The position numbers were made by a program, and so were the translations under genes. 64,000 nucleotides of DNA from Alphaproteobacteria bacterium (lineage in GTDB: Bacteria; Pseudomonadota; Alphaproteobacteria; Micropepsales; Micropepsaceae): NCBI GenBank assembly GCA_947473475.1, contig CANJBZ010000006.1, positions 57,692 through 121,691 on the forward strand, in the 5' to 3' direction. This document shows, in pieces, positions 9,725 through 19,465 of the stretch. Each line of letters opens with the position of its first letter. Positions within the stretch are counted from its first letter, which is position 1. The notes under the pieces were generated by a model that did no database searches, had not been told where the DNA came from, and was given only the letters and a program-made list of their open reading frames with translations.

Positions 9725-10042
9725 ATGAACGTGAAACTTCGCACCATCGAAATTGATGCCGAGACGGCGACAACGCTGAAGCAACGTGCGGCCGCGAGGG
9801 GGCTGTCCGTCTCTGACTTCTTGGCCGAAATTATAGAGGCTGACGTATCGTTAGACGCTTTGGAACGCTTGCGTAAAGGTGGACAAGGCCCCTGGGCGCC
9901 GGAAATTTTGAGTGAGGACGCCCAGCGGCTTGCGGACTTTGAAAGAACGGGAGACGGCGTACCATGGGAGGAAGTGCTCACCTGGATGCGCAGTTGGGGC
10001 ACGCCCAAAGAGCTTCCGCCGCCCCGGTCCCGTAAATTGTGA
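9725..10042 (+). CDS. ribbon-helix-helix (ParD/CopG-like) antitoxin
   Basis: IEIDAETATTLKQRAAARGLSVSDFLAEIIEA RHH-like N-terminus. Confidence 0.6.
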   Translation: MNVKLRTIEIDAETATTLKQRAAARGLSVSDFLAEIIEADVSLDALERLRKGGQGPWAPEILSEDAQRLADFERTGDGVPWEEVLTWMRSWGTPKELPPPRSRKL

Positions 10043-10132
10043 AGGTTATATGTGCTCCACTATATCCATCGTCTGAAAGCCGAGACAGTTCTGATCCTGC
10101 GCATTTGGCACGGACGTGAGAATAGAAAATAG
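10043..10132 (+). pseudogene. Truncated ParE/RelE-like toxin C-terminal remnant
   Basis: Frame directly after the antitoxin stop reads RLYVLHYIHRLKAETVLILRIWHGRENRK*, matching the ParE C-terminal ILRIWHGRE pattern; no full-length toxin. Confidence 0.6.
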
Positions 10133-10636
10133 TTAGCGATCAAAAAGATCCGGATGTGCGTTTATCTCGCCAAGCCGCTGCTGCGTTTGCGTTTGCCCTT
10201 CCACGTCACCGCTGGGCAGGATGTGAGAAATAGCCACGCCGCGCGCCGCAAGCTCGCGGGAAATCAGGTGGAAGCGGTGGCAGTCGGTGGGATCGCGTTC
10301 CGCGCACATGAGCGCGATGGTGTATGACTTCGCACCCTCCAACACGCGGCCAATTCCGGTGCGGAACGTTTCGGTTTGCGCCATCGCCGCATAGTTCGGT
10401 TTCCCGTTCTCCTGGAGAGCCGCGTCCTTCGGGCGGCCGCCGAGTTCGGCGCCAAGATACACATAGGCAATGTTGGCATCCGCGAGAGCTGCAGTTAGCG
10501 CATCTTTGTTAAACTGCCGCGCCCAGCGCGAATAGGGCGCGGAGCGAACATCGGCTAGCGCGGTAATTTTGTGCCTCCCCAGCAGCGCCAGGAATTCTTC
10601 GATGCTGTGGTTGGAATGGCCGATGGTGAAAATCAT
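10133..10636 (-). CDS. DUF488 domain-containing protein
   Basis: MIFTIGHSNHSIEEFLALL...LADVRSAPYSRW...ALMCAERDPTDCHR. Confidence 0.85.
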   Translation of the reverse strand: MIFTIGHSNHSIEEFLALLGRHKITALADVRSAPYSRWARQFNKDALTAALADANIAYVYLGAELGGRPKDAALQENGKPNYAAMAQTETFRTGIGRVLEGAKSYTIALMCAERDPTDCHRFHLISRELAARGVAISHILPSGDVEGQTQTQQRLGEINAHPDLFDR

Positions 10637-10707
10637 CTCGCAGCGCCCTTCCTCCGTGCGACCCTGCGCGCGTTGCGCCCGATTGCGTCTTTTATCAAAA
10701 TACCCTC

Positions 10708-11067
10708 ATGCGCGTTGCTGCGTTTCTCCTGGCGGTTCTCATCCTCGGCTGCTCCATGCCGGCGCGGCTGGCGCGCGCGCAATCCTGCCAGGATGATTAC
10801 GTCACGATCGAAACCATCCGCGGCGTCATCATCGATATCAAGCCCGCGCCCGAGCCGTTTAAGACGGCGGACATCTATTTTACCGGCCCAACGCCGTGCG
10901 CCCGAATTTGGATGCAGGTGTTCAAGACCGATGCGGCGCAGTGCCGGATCGGCGGCACGATAGAGGTCAAAGGCCTTATCACCTCCGACGTGGAAAACGA
11001 CGCCTGGCAGATAGGATCGGCCAAGAACGAATACATGCTTCTGGGCGACGACTACACCTGCGGCTAA
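10708..11067 (+). CDS. hypothetical secreted protein
   Basis: 119 aa with signal peptide. Confidence 0.5.
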   Translation: MRVAAFLLAVLILGCSMPARLARAQSCQDDYVTIETIRGVIIDIKPAPEPFKTADIYFTGPTPCARIWMQVFKTDAAQCRIGGTIEVKGLITSDVENDAWQIGSAKNEYMLLGDDYTCG

Positions 11068-11154
11068 ACAGTGTACGGATCACTTTTCGTGCACCCGCCT
11101 TGCGTCCAAGGCCGATTGCGCAGAAATTGACGTCCGGTCCGAGGGGATTCGCCG

Positions 11155-11343
11155 ATGCGCACACATTTGATCTTGCTGACCGCTCTAGCCTCGGTGTTGC
11201 TCTCGGCCTGCTCGGTTGTCGGGACCGCGGTCGCCGTCACGGGCACAGTCGTCTCGACGGCCGTGGACGTGACGGGAGACGTGATCAGCGGCGCCGCGCG
11301 CACCGTCACCGGCAGTGGCGACAGCGACAAAAAGTCGAAGTAG
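11155..11343 (+). CDS. small lipoprotein, hypothetical
   Basis: MRTHLILLTALASVLLSACS lipobox, 62 aa. Confidence 0.55.
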   Translation: MRTHLILLTALASVLLSACSVVGTAVAVTGTVVSTAVDVTGDVISGAARTVTGSGDSDKKSK

Positions 11344-11347
11344 TGGC

Positions 11348-12112
11348 TTAGAAGACGTCCTTGCGCCGGCGCGTTTCGGCGAAGACCTCGACATCGCTGG
11401 CCATCTCCATACCCAGCACCTTCCGGATCTCCGGCGATTGCGGCCGCAGGAACGGATTGGTCTTTTTTTCCAGACCGATATTGGATGGCAGCGTGGGAAG
11501 CCCCCTGGCGCGCGTGGCCTTTACGTCCGCCATGCGCAAGTTCAGATCGGCATTGTGCGGTTCAACCGTCAGCGCAAAGCGCCCGTTGGATTCGGTGTAT
11601 TCGTGCGCGCAGTAGACGCGCGTGCCGTCGGGCAGCTTCATCAGCTTGGAGAGGCTGGACCACATGGTCGGCGGATCGCCTTCAAACAGGCGCCCGCACC
11701 CCATCGCGAAGAGCGTGTCGCCGGTGAAGACGGCCGAATCGGCCTCGAACCAGAACGCGATGTGTCCGCGCGTGTGAGCCGGCACTTCAAAGACTTTGGC
11801 GATGTGGCCGCCCACTGCGTAGGTGTCGCCCTCCACCACGCCGATATCCATCCCGGGAATGCGAGCGGCGTCCTTGCCCGGCCCGACGATGGTCAGGCCG
11901 AATTCCTCCTTCAGCGCCAAATTCCCGCCCACATGGTCGGGGTGATGGTGGGTGTTGAGGATGTGGGTCAGCTTTAGGCCGCGCGCCTTCAGCGCCTCCC
12001 GGACGGGCGCCGTCTCGGCGGGGTCCACGATGGCGCAGACGCCCTGGTCCCGGTCGTAAGCCAGCCAGGAATAATTATCGCGAAGGCAGGGAACGGGCTC
12101 GATCTCAAGCAT
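11348..12112 (-). CDS. gloB: hydroxyacylglutathione hydrolase (glyoxalase II)
   Basis: LTHILNTHHHPDHVGGN metallo-beta-lactamase motif, CGRLFEGDP. Confidence 0.93.
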   Translation of the reverse strand: MLEIEPVPCLRDNYSWLAYDRDQGVCAIVDPAETAPVREALKARGLKLTHILNTHHHPDHVGGNLALKEEFGLTIVGPGKDAARIPGMDIGVVEGDTYAVGGHIAKVFEVPAHTRGHIAFWFEADSAVFTGDTLFAMGCGRLFEGDPPTMWSSLSKLMKLPDGTRVYCAHEYTESNGRFALTVEPHNADLNLRMADVKATRARGLPTLPSNIGLEKKTNPFLRPQSPEIRKVLGMEMASDVEVFAETRRRKDVF

Positions 12113-12236
12113 GACGGAAACATCCTTGGTGAAGGCGGGTTTTCTCTATGGTGCGGCACGCCAACGCGAAGGGCAACGGGTGCCGCGACGGAACCGCGTA
12201 ATTGAGCCGCAACCTTCGCAAGGCTAAGAATATGTC

Positions 12237-13010
12237 ATGGCGTTAGACGTTCGCGCGTTGGAAGAATTCTACGAGGGACGGATGGGTCAGGTCGCCCGCC
12301 GCCTCATTCTTCGGCGGATTCGGACGCAATGGCCCGATCTTACCGGGCAGCGGGTGCTTGGCTTTGGCTATGCCGCGCCCTATCTGCGCCCCCTGATCGG
12401 GGAAGCGGAGCGCGTGATAGCCGCGGTTCCGGAATCCCTCGGACCATCGTCCTGGGGCGCGGCAGGGCGCAATCTGACCGCATCCGTGGATGAGCTGGCA
12501 TTGCCCTTCCCGGATTCCTTCTTCGATTGCCTGCTGGTCGTTCATGGCCTGGAAGCCGCCGAGGCGCAGCGGCCCATCCTACGGGAGCTCTGGCGGGTGC
12601 TGACCCCGGCTGGACGGCTGATGGTTGTGGCGCCCAACCGGGCCAGCCTCTGGGCGCAACTCGAAACATCGCCCTTCGGTCACGGCCAGCCCTATTCGCG
12701 AGGCCAGCTACACGGGTTGCTGGAGCAGTCCTTGTTCCGGCCGGAACGCTGGGACTCGGCGCTCTTCATGCCTCCGTTCGGCTGGCACCGGTCGGTTCGG
12801 GGCGGCAACGCCTGGGAGAAGGTAGGCCATCGTCTCTGGCCGCGTCTGGCCGGCGTGCATCTGGTGGAAGCAACCAAGTCGCTTTACGTGCCCGCGCCCA
12901 AAGGAAAGTCGCGCCGGCTGGTTCTGAAGCCCGCGATGGTTAACGGGTTGCAGCATCACGTGCAGCCTGCAGCCTCCCAGGACGTGTCGGAAGTTTCATC
13001 TGAGGCATAG
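12237..13010 (+). CDS. class I SAM-dependent methyltransferase-like protein
   Basis: MALDVRALEEFYEGRMGQVARRLILRRIR...; divergent from gloB; methyltransferase fold. Confidence 0.75.
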   Translation: MALDVRALEEFYEGRMGQVARRLILRRIRTQWPDLTGQRVLGFGYAAPYLRPLIGEAERVIAAVPESLGPSSWGAAGRNLTASVDELALPFPDSFFDCLLVVHGLEAAEAQRPILRELWRVLTPAGRLMVVAPNRASLWAQLETSPFGHGQPYSRGQLHGLLEQSLFRPERWDSALFMPPFGWHRSVRGGNAWEKVGHRLWPRLAGVHLVEATKSLYVPAPKGKSRRLVLKPAMVNGLQHHVQPAASQDVSEVSSEA

Positions 13011-13065
13011 GCGGGCGTAAGGCTCGCGGGAATATAATCGTCCTGCATTTCAGGCAGGGAAGACG

Positions 13066-13317
13066 ATGCGTCGCGCCGGTGTTGTACTCAGTGTATTGAT
13101 ATTGGCCACGGCCATGGGCGGGGATGCTTTCGCCAAAGGCGGCACCAAGATCTCGCCCGAAGAAAAGAAATTGGCGAAGCAGGAGCAGGGGCAACAGCAG
13201 AGCCCGTCCAGCAAGCCCGATCGCAGTCAGGGCGCTCCCTTGATGCGCTTTCACAGCGGCAGTCATTCCAAGCCGGACGCTTCGTGGCTGCACGAGAGGC
13301 GGGGCAAAGGCCCTTAA
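13066..13317 (+). CDS. hypothetical secreted protein
   Basis: 83 aa ORF with N-terminal hydrophobic segment. Confidence 0.4.
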   Translation: MRRAGVVLSVLILATAMGGDAFAKGGTKISPEEKKLAKQEQGQQQSPSSKPDRSQGAPLMRFHSGSHSKPDASWLHERRGKGP

Positions 13318-13323
13318 ATCAGC

Positions 13324-13965
13324 CTATTGCTTGGCGAGCAGGAAAATCGCGCCTTCGGCAAAGATGTTCGGCCCCCAGGAATTGGGGTGCATGACGCGCG
13401 TGCGCTGATTGCCGTCGTCGAGAGTCAGCGCCTTTTCGATCTTCGCGCCCGTTTCCTGCGCCAAGGTTAGAAAGTCCGTGATGGTGCAGAGGTGAATATT
13501 GGGGGTGTCGTGCCAGCTATGGCCGAGCGTCTTGGTCACGGGCATGCGCCCATTGACCAGCAGCGATAGCCGGACTTTCCAGTGCCCGAAATTCGGGAAG
13601 GAGACGATGACGCGCTTGCCGATGCGTAAGAGCTCGCGAAGCACGTAGCTGGGCTTTTCGGTCGCTTGAATGGTTTGCGACAGGATGACGATGTCGAAAA
13701 TGCCGGACGGGTATTCGTTCAGGTCGGCATCGGCATCGCCCTGCACGACCGACAGCCCGCGCGCCACGCACTGATTGACGTTCTGCTGGATCAGCTCCAA
13801 CCCGCGGCCATCCACGCCTTTGGCGCGCACCAGATATTCCAGAAGCGAACCGTCCCCGCAGCCGATATCCAGCACGCGCGCGCCAGGCGGAATCATGTCC
13901 GCGATGGCGGCAAGGTCCGGGCGCAGTTTGGAAGCCGGCTTCGCAGTGAGCAGTTCCCGGCTCAT
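13324..13965 (-). CDS. metW: methionine biosynthesis protein MetW
   Basis: [17 protein letters not shown]...; overlaps metX by 4 nt. Confidence 0.92.
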   Translation of the reverse strand: MSRELLTAKPASKLRPDLAAIADMIPPGARVLDIGCGDGSLLEYLVRAKGVDGRGLELIQQNVNQCVARGLSVVQGDADADLNEYPSGIFDIVILSQTIQATEKPSYVLRELLRIGKRVIVSFPNFGHWKVRLSLLVNGRMPVTKTLGHSWHDTPNIHLCTITDFLTLAQETGAKIEKALTLDDGNQRTRVMHPNSWGPNIFAEGAIFLLAKQ

Positions 13966-15137
13966 GCGACGCCCTTCACTGCTGCGGCGGCGCCGATAAA
14001 CCCGCGCATGGTGTCGAACAGCTCCGGCTCATCCAGCAGGAAGGCGTCATGGCCGCGATCGCTTTTGATCTCCACGAAGCTGACATTGGCGCCGGCGGCA
14101 TTCAGCGCGTGGGCAATCCGCTTGTTCTCCGAGGTCGGAAACAGCCAGTCGCTGGTGAAGGAGACGAGGCAGAACCGCGCTTTCGTGCCCCGGAACGCTT
14201 CGGCGAGGACCCCGCCGTAATCGGCGGCAAGGTCGAAATAGTCCATGGCACGGGTGATGTAGAGATAGGAATTGGCGTCGAAACGGTCGACGAAGGTCAT
14301 TCCCTGGTGGCGAAGATAGGATTCGATCTGGAAATCCGCATCGAAGCCGAAGGATAGCGCGTCGCGATCCGCTAGCTCGCGGCCGAATTTCCGCTGCAAG
14401 GCGGCTTCCGACAAATAGGTGATGTGGGCGGCCATGCGGGCGACGGCGAGCCCCTTGGCGGGCCGCACGCCGGCCAGAGTGTAATCGCCCCCGCGCCAAT
14501 CGGGATCCGCCATGATGGCCTGCCGCCCAACTTCATGGAACGCGATGTTCTGGGCGGAGTGGCGCGCCGCCGTGGCGAGCGGCATGGCGGAATAGACCCG
14601 CTCCGGGTAGGACGCCGCCCATTGCAGCACCTGCATGCCGCCCATGGAGCCTCCAAGCACGCAGAGAAGCTGGTCGATGCCCAGCGCGTCGATCAACATG
14701 GTTTGGGCCCGGACCATGTCGCGTATGGTGACGATGGGAAAGCCCAGGCCATAGGGCTCGCCCGTGGCCGGATCGATCTCGCCAGGGCCGGTCGTGCCCA
14801 TGCAGCCGCCCACCACATTGGCGCAGATGACGAAGAATCGGTTGGTGTCCAGCGCCTTACCGGGGCCTACCGCATAGCTCCACCAACCAGGCTTGCCGGT
14901 CACCGGATGGGTGCTGGCGACGAATTGGTCGCCGGAAAGGGCATGACAGACCAGCACGGCATTGGACTTGGCGGCGTTCAGTGTGCCGTACGTCATATAG
15001 GCAATGCGGAACGGAGAAAGCTGCTTTCCGGAATCCAGGATTAAAGGCTGGCCCGGGCCGAAATCGAGGGCAAGCCCGCGGTTCTCGTCCGGCGCTTTGA
15101 GAGGCTGCCAAAAATTCGGGTGAACCGTGTCCGACAA
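13962..15137 (-). CDS. metX: homoserine O-acetyltransferase
   Basis: [21 protein letters not shown] nucleophile elbow; paired with metW. Confidence 0.93.
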   Translation of the reverse strand: MSDTVHPNFWQPLKAPDENRGLALDFGPGQPLILDSGKQLSPFRIAYMTYGTLNAAKSNAVLVCHALSGDQFVASTHPVTGKPGWWSYAVGPGKALDTNRFFVICANVVGGCMGTTGPGEIDPATGEPYGLGFPIVTIRDMVRAQTMLIDALGIDQLLCVLGGSMGGMQVLQWAASYPERVYSAMPLATAARHSAQNIAFHEVGRQAIMADPDWRGGDYTLAGVRPAKGLAVARMAAHITYLSEAALQRKFGRELADRDALSFGFDADFQIESYLRHQGMTFVDRFDANSYLYITRAMDYFDLAADYGGVLAEAFRGTKARFCLVSFTSDWLFPTSENKRIAHALNAAGANVSFVEIKSDRGHDAFLLDEPELFDTMRGFIGAAAAVKGVA

Positions 15138-15373
15138 TCCGTTCTCCCTGACGGTCCTAGGGGGGAGCGTGACCTAAGTCTCGCAGGCCCCCATGTCAAC
15201 GCGCTCGATTTGGCCGCCGGCGCGGCACGCGTCTATAGGAACGGTAATGTGCCAGCCAATAGCTTGGCCGGCCGCCCCTCCAGAGCGACCTATCATCGGC
15301 TTGCCCCTGAGATGGAAGCCCGGACAAGCTCGCTGCGTTGACGCAATAGGCACGCGCACTTAGTCTGCGCTGC

Positions 15374-15601
15374 ATGGACTACAGTAGCATCATCACTATT
15401 GAGCCAGGGAAGCGCGGCGGCAAACCCTGCATCCGTGGGTTGCGGATGACCGTCTCCGATGTACTCGGTTATCTCGCCGCGGGAATGTCCGAAGACGATA
15501 TTCTGCGTGATTTTCCCTATCTGACCCGCGAGGATATCCGCGCGTGCCTCGCATTCGCGGCAGATCGCGAGCGGCGCATCGCGCTGGCGGAAGCTGAATG
15601 A
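15374..15601 (+). CDS. DUF433 family antitoxin
   Basis: ITIEPGKRGGKPCIRGLRMTVSDVLGYLAAGMSEDDILRDFPYLTREDIRACLAFAADRE is the DUF433 pattern. Confidence 0.9.
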   Translation: MDYSSIITIEPGKRGGKPCIRGLRMTVSDVLGYLAAGMSEDDILRDFPYLTREDIRACLAFAADRERRIALAEAE

Positions 15602-15933
15602 AGCTTCTATTCGACGCCAACCTTTCGCCAAGGTTGGTGACGTCGTTATCCGATATTTACCCTGATTCAGCCCATGTTTACGGCTATGGCGGCATCGCAT
15701 CGGACGATGCAGCGATCTGGCAAGTGGCGAAGCGTGACGGCTATGCGATTGCGACAAAGGATACAGACTTTCTCGAGCTCAGCCTGTTGCGTGGCGCGCC
15801 CCCTAAGGTCGTACTGCTGCGCATAGGCAACGGAACCACGGCGCAGCTCGAACATTTGCTGCGCCTACGCGCGGACCGGGTCCGGCAATTCGCCGAAGAT
15901 CCAAACGAAGCGGTGCTGATCGTCGATCGTTAA
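15598..15933 (+). CDS. DUF5615 family PIN-like toxin
   Basis: MKLLFDANLSPRLVTSLSDIYPDSAHV...AIATKDTDFLE; ATGA overlap with DUF433 gene. Confidence 0.9.
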   Translation: MKLLFDANLSPRLVTSLSDIYPDSAHVYGYGGIASDDAAIWQVAKRDGYAIATKDTDFLELSLLRGAPPKVVLLRIGNGTTAQLEHLLRLRADRVRQFAEDPNEAVLIVDR

Positions 15934-16013
15934 CCCCGGACGTTCAAAAACCGGACGCGTCACTGGGGCGGACCAAGGGCTCTGCCTTGCCACTTGCCTT
16001 ACCGCTAACTTCG

Positions 16014-16306
16014 CCGCGCGCTCGACCAGCTCGCCGCGGGTGACGTGCTGATGGTGACACGCCTCGATCGCCTGGCTCGATCGACTCAACACCCTCGCCA
16101 CGATCGCCAGCAAGAAGGCTGGCTTCTGCTCCCTTGGCGACACAGGAGCCGATACCACAATGGCACACGGCCGCCTTATGCAGACCGTGCTCGGCGGTCA
16201 GGCCGAGTTCGAGAGCGAGCTGATCCGCGTGCGCACCGGAGGACGCAGAGCCCATGGCGTGACGATGGAACCTAAGCACGGCACGCTTTCACGGCTGATT
16301 GGCTAA
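16014..16306 (+). pseudogene. Serine recombinase/resolvase remnant, frameshifted and truncated
   Basis: RALDQLAAGDVLMVTRLDRLARST in one frame, continuing in another as LNTLATIASKKAGFCSLGDTGADTTMAHGRLMQTVLGGQAEFESELIRVRTGGRRAHGV. Confidence 0.85.
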
Positions 16307-16366
16307 GGCGATGGATACTTTGCAGGGGGAAAGGTAAGCGCATCCATTTATAGCACCTAGCTCGGC

Positions 16367-16720
16367 TTAGAGACCAAAGTCATATGAAGGGTCGAGCTTG
16401 CCAGCGTATTGCGCGCAGGCACCTGCGTTGCCGCTAACATCGAAGTGCCCAATTACGTCCATATCGATGAAAATACGAATCGTACAGCGAAGATTGAGCG
16501 CGTCCCCTCCTACATACGCAGCGTTTGACATTGACCAGATATAAAACTTTTCGCCCGCAATCTCTCCCTCGCTGCTGGGATAACCAAGCTTGTCAAAAGC
16601 TACTTTGACCGATTGACCGTGGAGACTACTAAGTTCTTTTTTTAGAACGGGCCACGGCTCGTTGACGCATGCCGCCAGAGCTACGGCAACAACAGGCAAT
16701 AAAAGAAGGCATTTCGTCAT
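16367..16720 (-). CDS. hypothetical lipoprotein
   Basis: MTKCLLLLPVVAVALAACVN lipobox; start reassigned to 16720. Confidence 0.55.
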   Translation of the reverse strand: MTKCLLLLPVVAVALAACVNEPWPVLKKELSSLHGQSVKVAFDKLGYPSSEGEIAGEKFYIWSMSNAAYVGGDALNLRCTIRIFIDMDVIGHFDVSGNAGACAQYAGKLDPSYDFGL

Positions 16721-16785
16721 AGCCGCCGCCTTTCGTTCGATTTCAATATATCCGGCATTTTCAGTAGTGGCACAGTTTACGGACG

Positions 16786-17244
16786 CTAATGACGAACCCA
16801 ATTGATAAATGGCAGCACCGCGAGGACAAGAGATAATAGGCCAAGCACGAGTGAAACCACCGCAAGTTTTGCTGCCACGCGATAAGCAGTTTCGGACGCA
16901 TTCCACGCCCAATAGACCTCGCCGAAGAAATTAGCCTCCACAATCTCAAAATCCTCTGACTGTTGAAAGCAGACGCCCATAGTGCGGCGGGAGGCATCAT
17001 CCATCAAAATTCGGCCGCGATCTTTTTCATCGTCGCTCCCGCGCAGAATGAAATATGTCGATTTTCCCTGAATGCTGAATTTGTGGACGCGCCCCTGCGT
17101 AAGGCCATTGCGACTATCTTCATGTATGCGAACGATATCTCTGAAAACTTCTTCCTTGCGGCCTTGGTGAACCTCTAACCTTCCCTTAAATTGCCCTCGC
17201 TTCATTTGCCCGCTCCCAGCCCTCAAGAAACGCAACCATATCAA
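16786..17244 (-). CDS. hypothetical protein with C-terminal transmembrane segment
   Basis: 152 aa ORF; hydrophobic VVSLVLGLLSLVLAVLPFINW near the C-terminus. Confidence 0.5.
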   Translation of the reverse strand: MIWLRFLRAGSGQMKRGQFKGRLEVHQGRKEEVFRDIVRIHEDSRNGLTQGRVHKFSIQGKSTYFILRGSDDEKDRGRILMDDASRRTMGVCFQQSEDFEIVEANFFGEVYWAWNASETAYRVAAKLAVVSLVLGLLSLVLAVLPFINWVRH

Positions 17245-17329
17245 CAGTTACCTTTGCGGCCATGCCACATGCACGAAATAGATCGCCATCATGTTCGCGT
17301 AGTTCTATCAGGCGACTCACACCACCCTT

Positions 17330-17487
17330 GCAGACCACTTTTTCGCGAACCGCGCCGAATCAGGGGTGTGTCTTCGACGTTTTGCGAGGGCCTTCAACCG
17401 CTCGAAAAAGACCAATAGTGGCCAAAACGGGCCTTTCGCTGGGAACCGTCGCGACCGCGCTGAAGCGGCTCAAGGTGCGATGCTGAC
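17330..17487 (+). pseudogene. Possible Fic-family C-terminal remnant (winged helix region)
   Basis: LFREPRRIRGVSSTFCEGLQPLEKD followed after a frame change by RPIVAKTGLSLGTVATALKRLKV, resembling the linker and HTH of Fic proteins. Confidence 0.45.
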
Positions 17488-17555
17488 TTTCTGGATATCG
17501 GGCATGAAACCTGTGCCGAGCCTTTCAATCCCGAATGGAGGACTAGAAGCGGGCC

Positions 17556-18227
17556 TTAACTTTGCTCGGCTGGCACCGCAAACAATGCGCCGGTGATGCG
17601 GTAATTGTTGAACAGCCAGTAGAGCTTGCGCATGGAGCGTTTCCAGCCGCCGAAGGCGACGAAGGGGAACGGGAAGCGGAAAACGTGCCGCAGCAAAATC
17701 AGCGGCCGCTGCCGGACCTGCCCGCGATACGACTCGCCGACGTCGATGATCTCCCCTTTGAGCATGGCGGCGGGCGAAAACAACGCGGCCAGTTCGGCCG
17801 GCGAGGGCCGGAACATCGTGTCGATGGGATCGCGGTGGTGCGGGTAGCTATAGGGCACGGTGACGGCGATCAGCCCGCCCGGCCCTACGATCTCACCGCA
17901 CCGGCGGGCCAGGATTTCCGGTGAAACGACATGCTCCAGGATATTGCAGCATAGGATCGACTTGGGCTGGAACGCCCGAATGCGCGGCAAATCGGCGTCG
18001 GAAAGCACGTCGGCGCGAATGTCGATGCCGTCCCCCTCCCGGTTGTCCAAATGAATGATTTGGACCCCCCGTGCCCGCAAGGGCGCGAACAGCCGCTGCT
18101 CGGCCCAGGGCTGCTCCACCTCGCGAAAACGGGCGGTGCTGCTGCCGATATTGAGCAGCGGCGACAGCTCTTCCACAGGTCTGTCCCGCAGCAATTTTTC
18201 CAGCCAGATCGCCTCGGCCTCGAACAT
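17556..18227 (-). CDS. class I SAM-dependent methyltransferase
   Basis: MFEAEAIWLEKLL...LLNIGSST...ILCCNILEHVVSPE; start reassigned to exclude repeat A sequence. Confidence 0.75.
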   Translation of the reverse strand: MFEAEAIWLEKLLRDRPVEELSPLLNIGSSTARFREVEQPWAEQRLFAPLRARGVQIIHLDNREGDGIDIRADVLSDADLPRIRAFQPKSILCCNILEHVVSPEILARRCGEIVGPGGLIAVTVPYSYPHHRDPIDTMFRPSPAELAALFSPAAMLKGEIIDVGESYRGQVRQRPLILLRHVFRFPFPFVAFGGWKRSMRKLYWLFNNYRITGALFAVPAEQS

Positions 18228-18255
18228 CCCCCCGCCTTTCCGGGCTATCGCGTGT

Positions 18256-18404
18256 TCACCTCCCCCAACGCGGGGAGGTCGAAATTGTGAGCGGAGCGAG
18301 CAATTTCGGGTGGGGGGAGCTATCCGCAACAATCCCCCACCCGAAATCCCTCGCGGCTGACGCCGCTTCTGCATTTCGACCTCCCCGCAAGGGGGAGGTG
18401 ATTG
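18256..18404. repeat. Dispersed palindromic repeat family A, copy 2
   Basis: cacctcccccaacgcggggaggtcgaaattgtgagcggagcgagcaatttcgggtggggggag...ccccgcaagggggaggtgatt. Confidence 0.9.
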
Positions 18405-18573
18405 AAGATGCGATATCCTCGCTATGTCTTTCGCGCGGCACAGTGCGGCAAAGGCTGCTGCCTCGCAACGCTTTGATTTTGCGCGGCTCCGCCCCTATCA
18501 ATAGGCGGCTGCCAGGGGAGCGCGGGCTTACGGCGCGCTTACAGAGCAGCAGGGAATTTGGGGTCTGGCGGTT

Positions 18574-19459
18574 TATGAACAGTGAGAAGAGTACGCTCGA
18601 AACGCTGCGGGAGGAGATCGACAGGATCGACAACACCCTGCACGACCTGCTGATGCACCGGGCGGAAGTGAGCGGCCAGATCGCGAAGGCCAAACAGCCG
18701 GCTGCCAGCATCAATGGCGTGCCTGTGCCCGCTTTGCGGCCGGCGCGCGAAGCCGCCATCCTGCGGCGGCTGTTGGCGCGGCATCAGGGCGAAATGCCCG
18801 CCCGCGTACTGGTTCGCATTTGGCGCGAGATCATCGCGGCCTCGTTACGGGTGCAAAACAAGTTTCACCTGCATGTCTACGCGGCGGACAATCAGTCCGC
18901 CTTTGCCGACATCGCCCACGACCATTTCGGCTCGTTCACCCCCCTCCGGCTGCACACACGGCCCTCGCTGGTGGTCCATGCCTGCGCGGAGGAACCTTAT
19001 TCGCTGGGTATCGTGCCGCTCCCGGAGATCGAGGAGCCGGGCCCATCCTGGTGGGCGCAACTGGCGCCGGCGGGCGAAAGAGGCCCGCGCGTGGTGGCCA
19101 AGCTTCCCTTTGTTCAGGATGGGGACGACGTCCAGTCGGCCTATGCCATCGGCACGGTAGAACACGAGCCGTCCGGCGACGATACGACGCTGCTGCTGAT
19201 GGAAATTGCGCCGGGCATCTCGCGGGGGACGCTTCAGAATCTGCTTAAAAGCTCGGGGTTGGAAGCCAAGCTGGTGGCGGCGGGCCGTCTGCTGGAGAAG
19301 AAGACGCCCGACGAAATCCTTTTGGAGGTGAAGGGCTTTGTCGGGAAGGACGACCCGCGGCTCAAGGCGCTGGCCGAAGCGGCGGGCGATTCCGTCACCC
19401 GCACCGCCCCCATCGGTGGCTATGCCAACCCGGTTATGCTACCCGCGCGGGCCAGTTGA
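18574..19459 (+). CDS. chorismate mutase (AroQ) with long C-terminal extension
   Basis: MNSEKSTLETLREEIDRIDNTLHDLLMHRAEVSGQIAKAK; upstream of hisC and tyrA; ORF start in track lies in repeat A. Confidence 0.85.
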
Positions 19460-19465
19460 CGGATT

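Noticed and set aside
15138-15240. SAM riboswitch upstream of metX
   Set aside because: I could not recognise a SAM-II or other SAM riboswitch consensus; Infernal would be needed.
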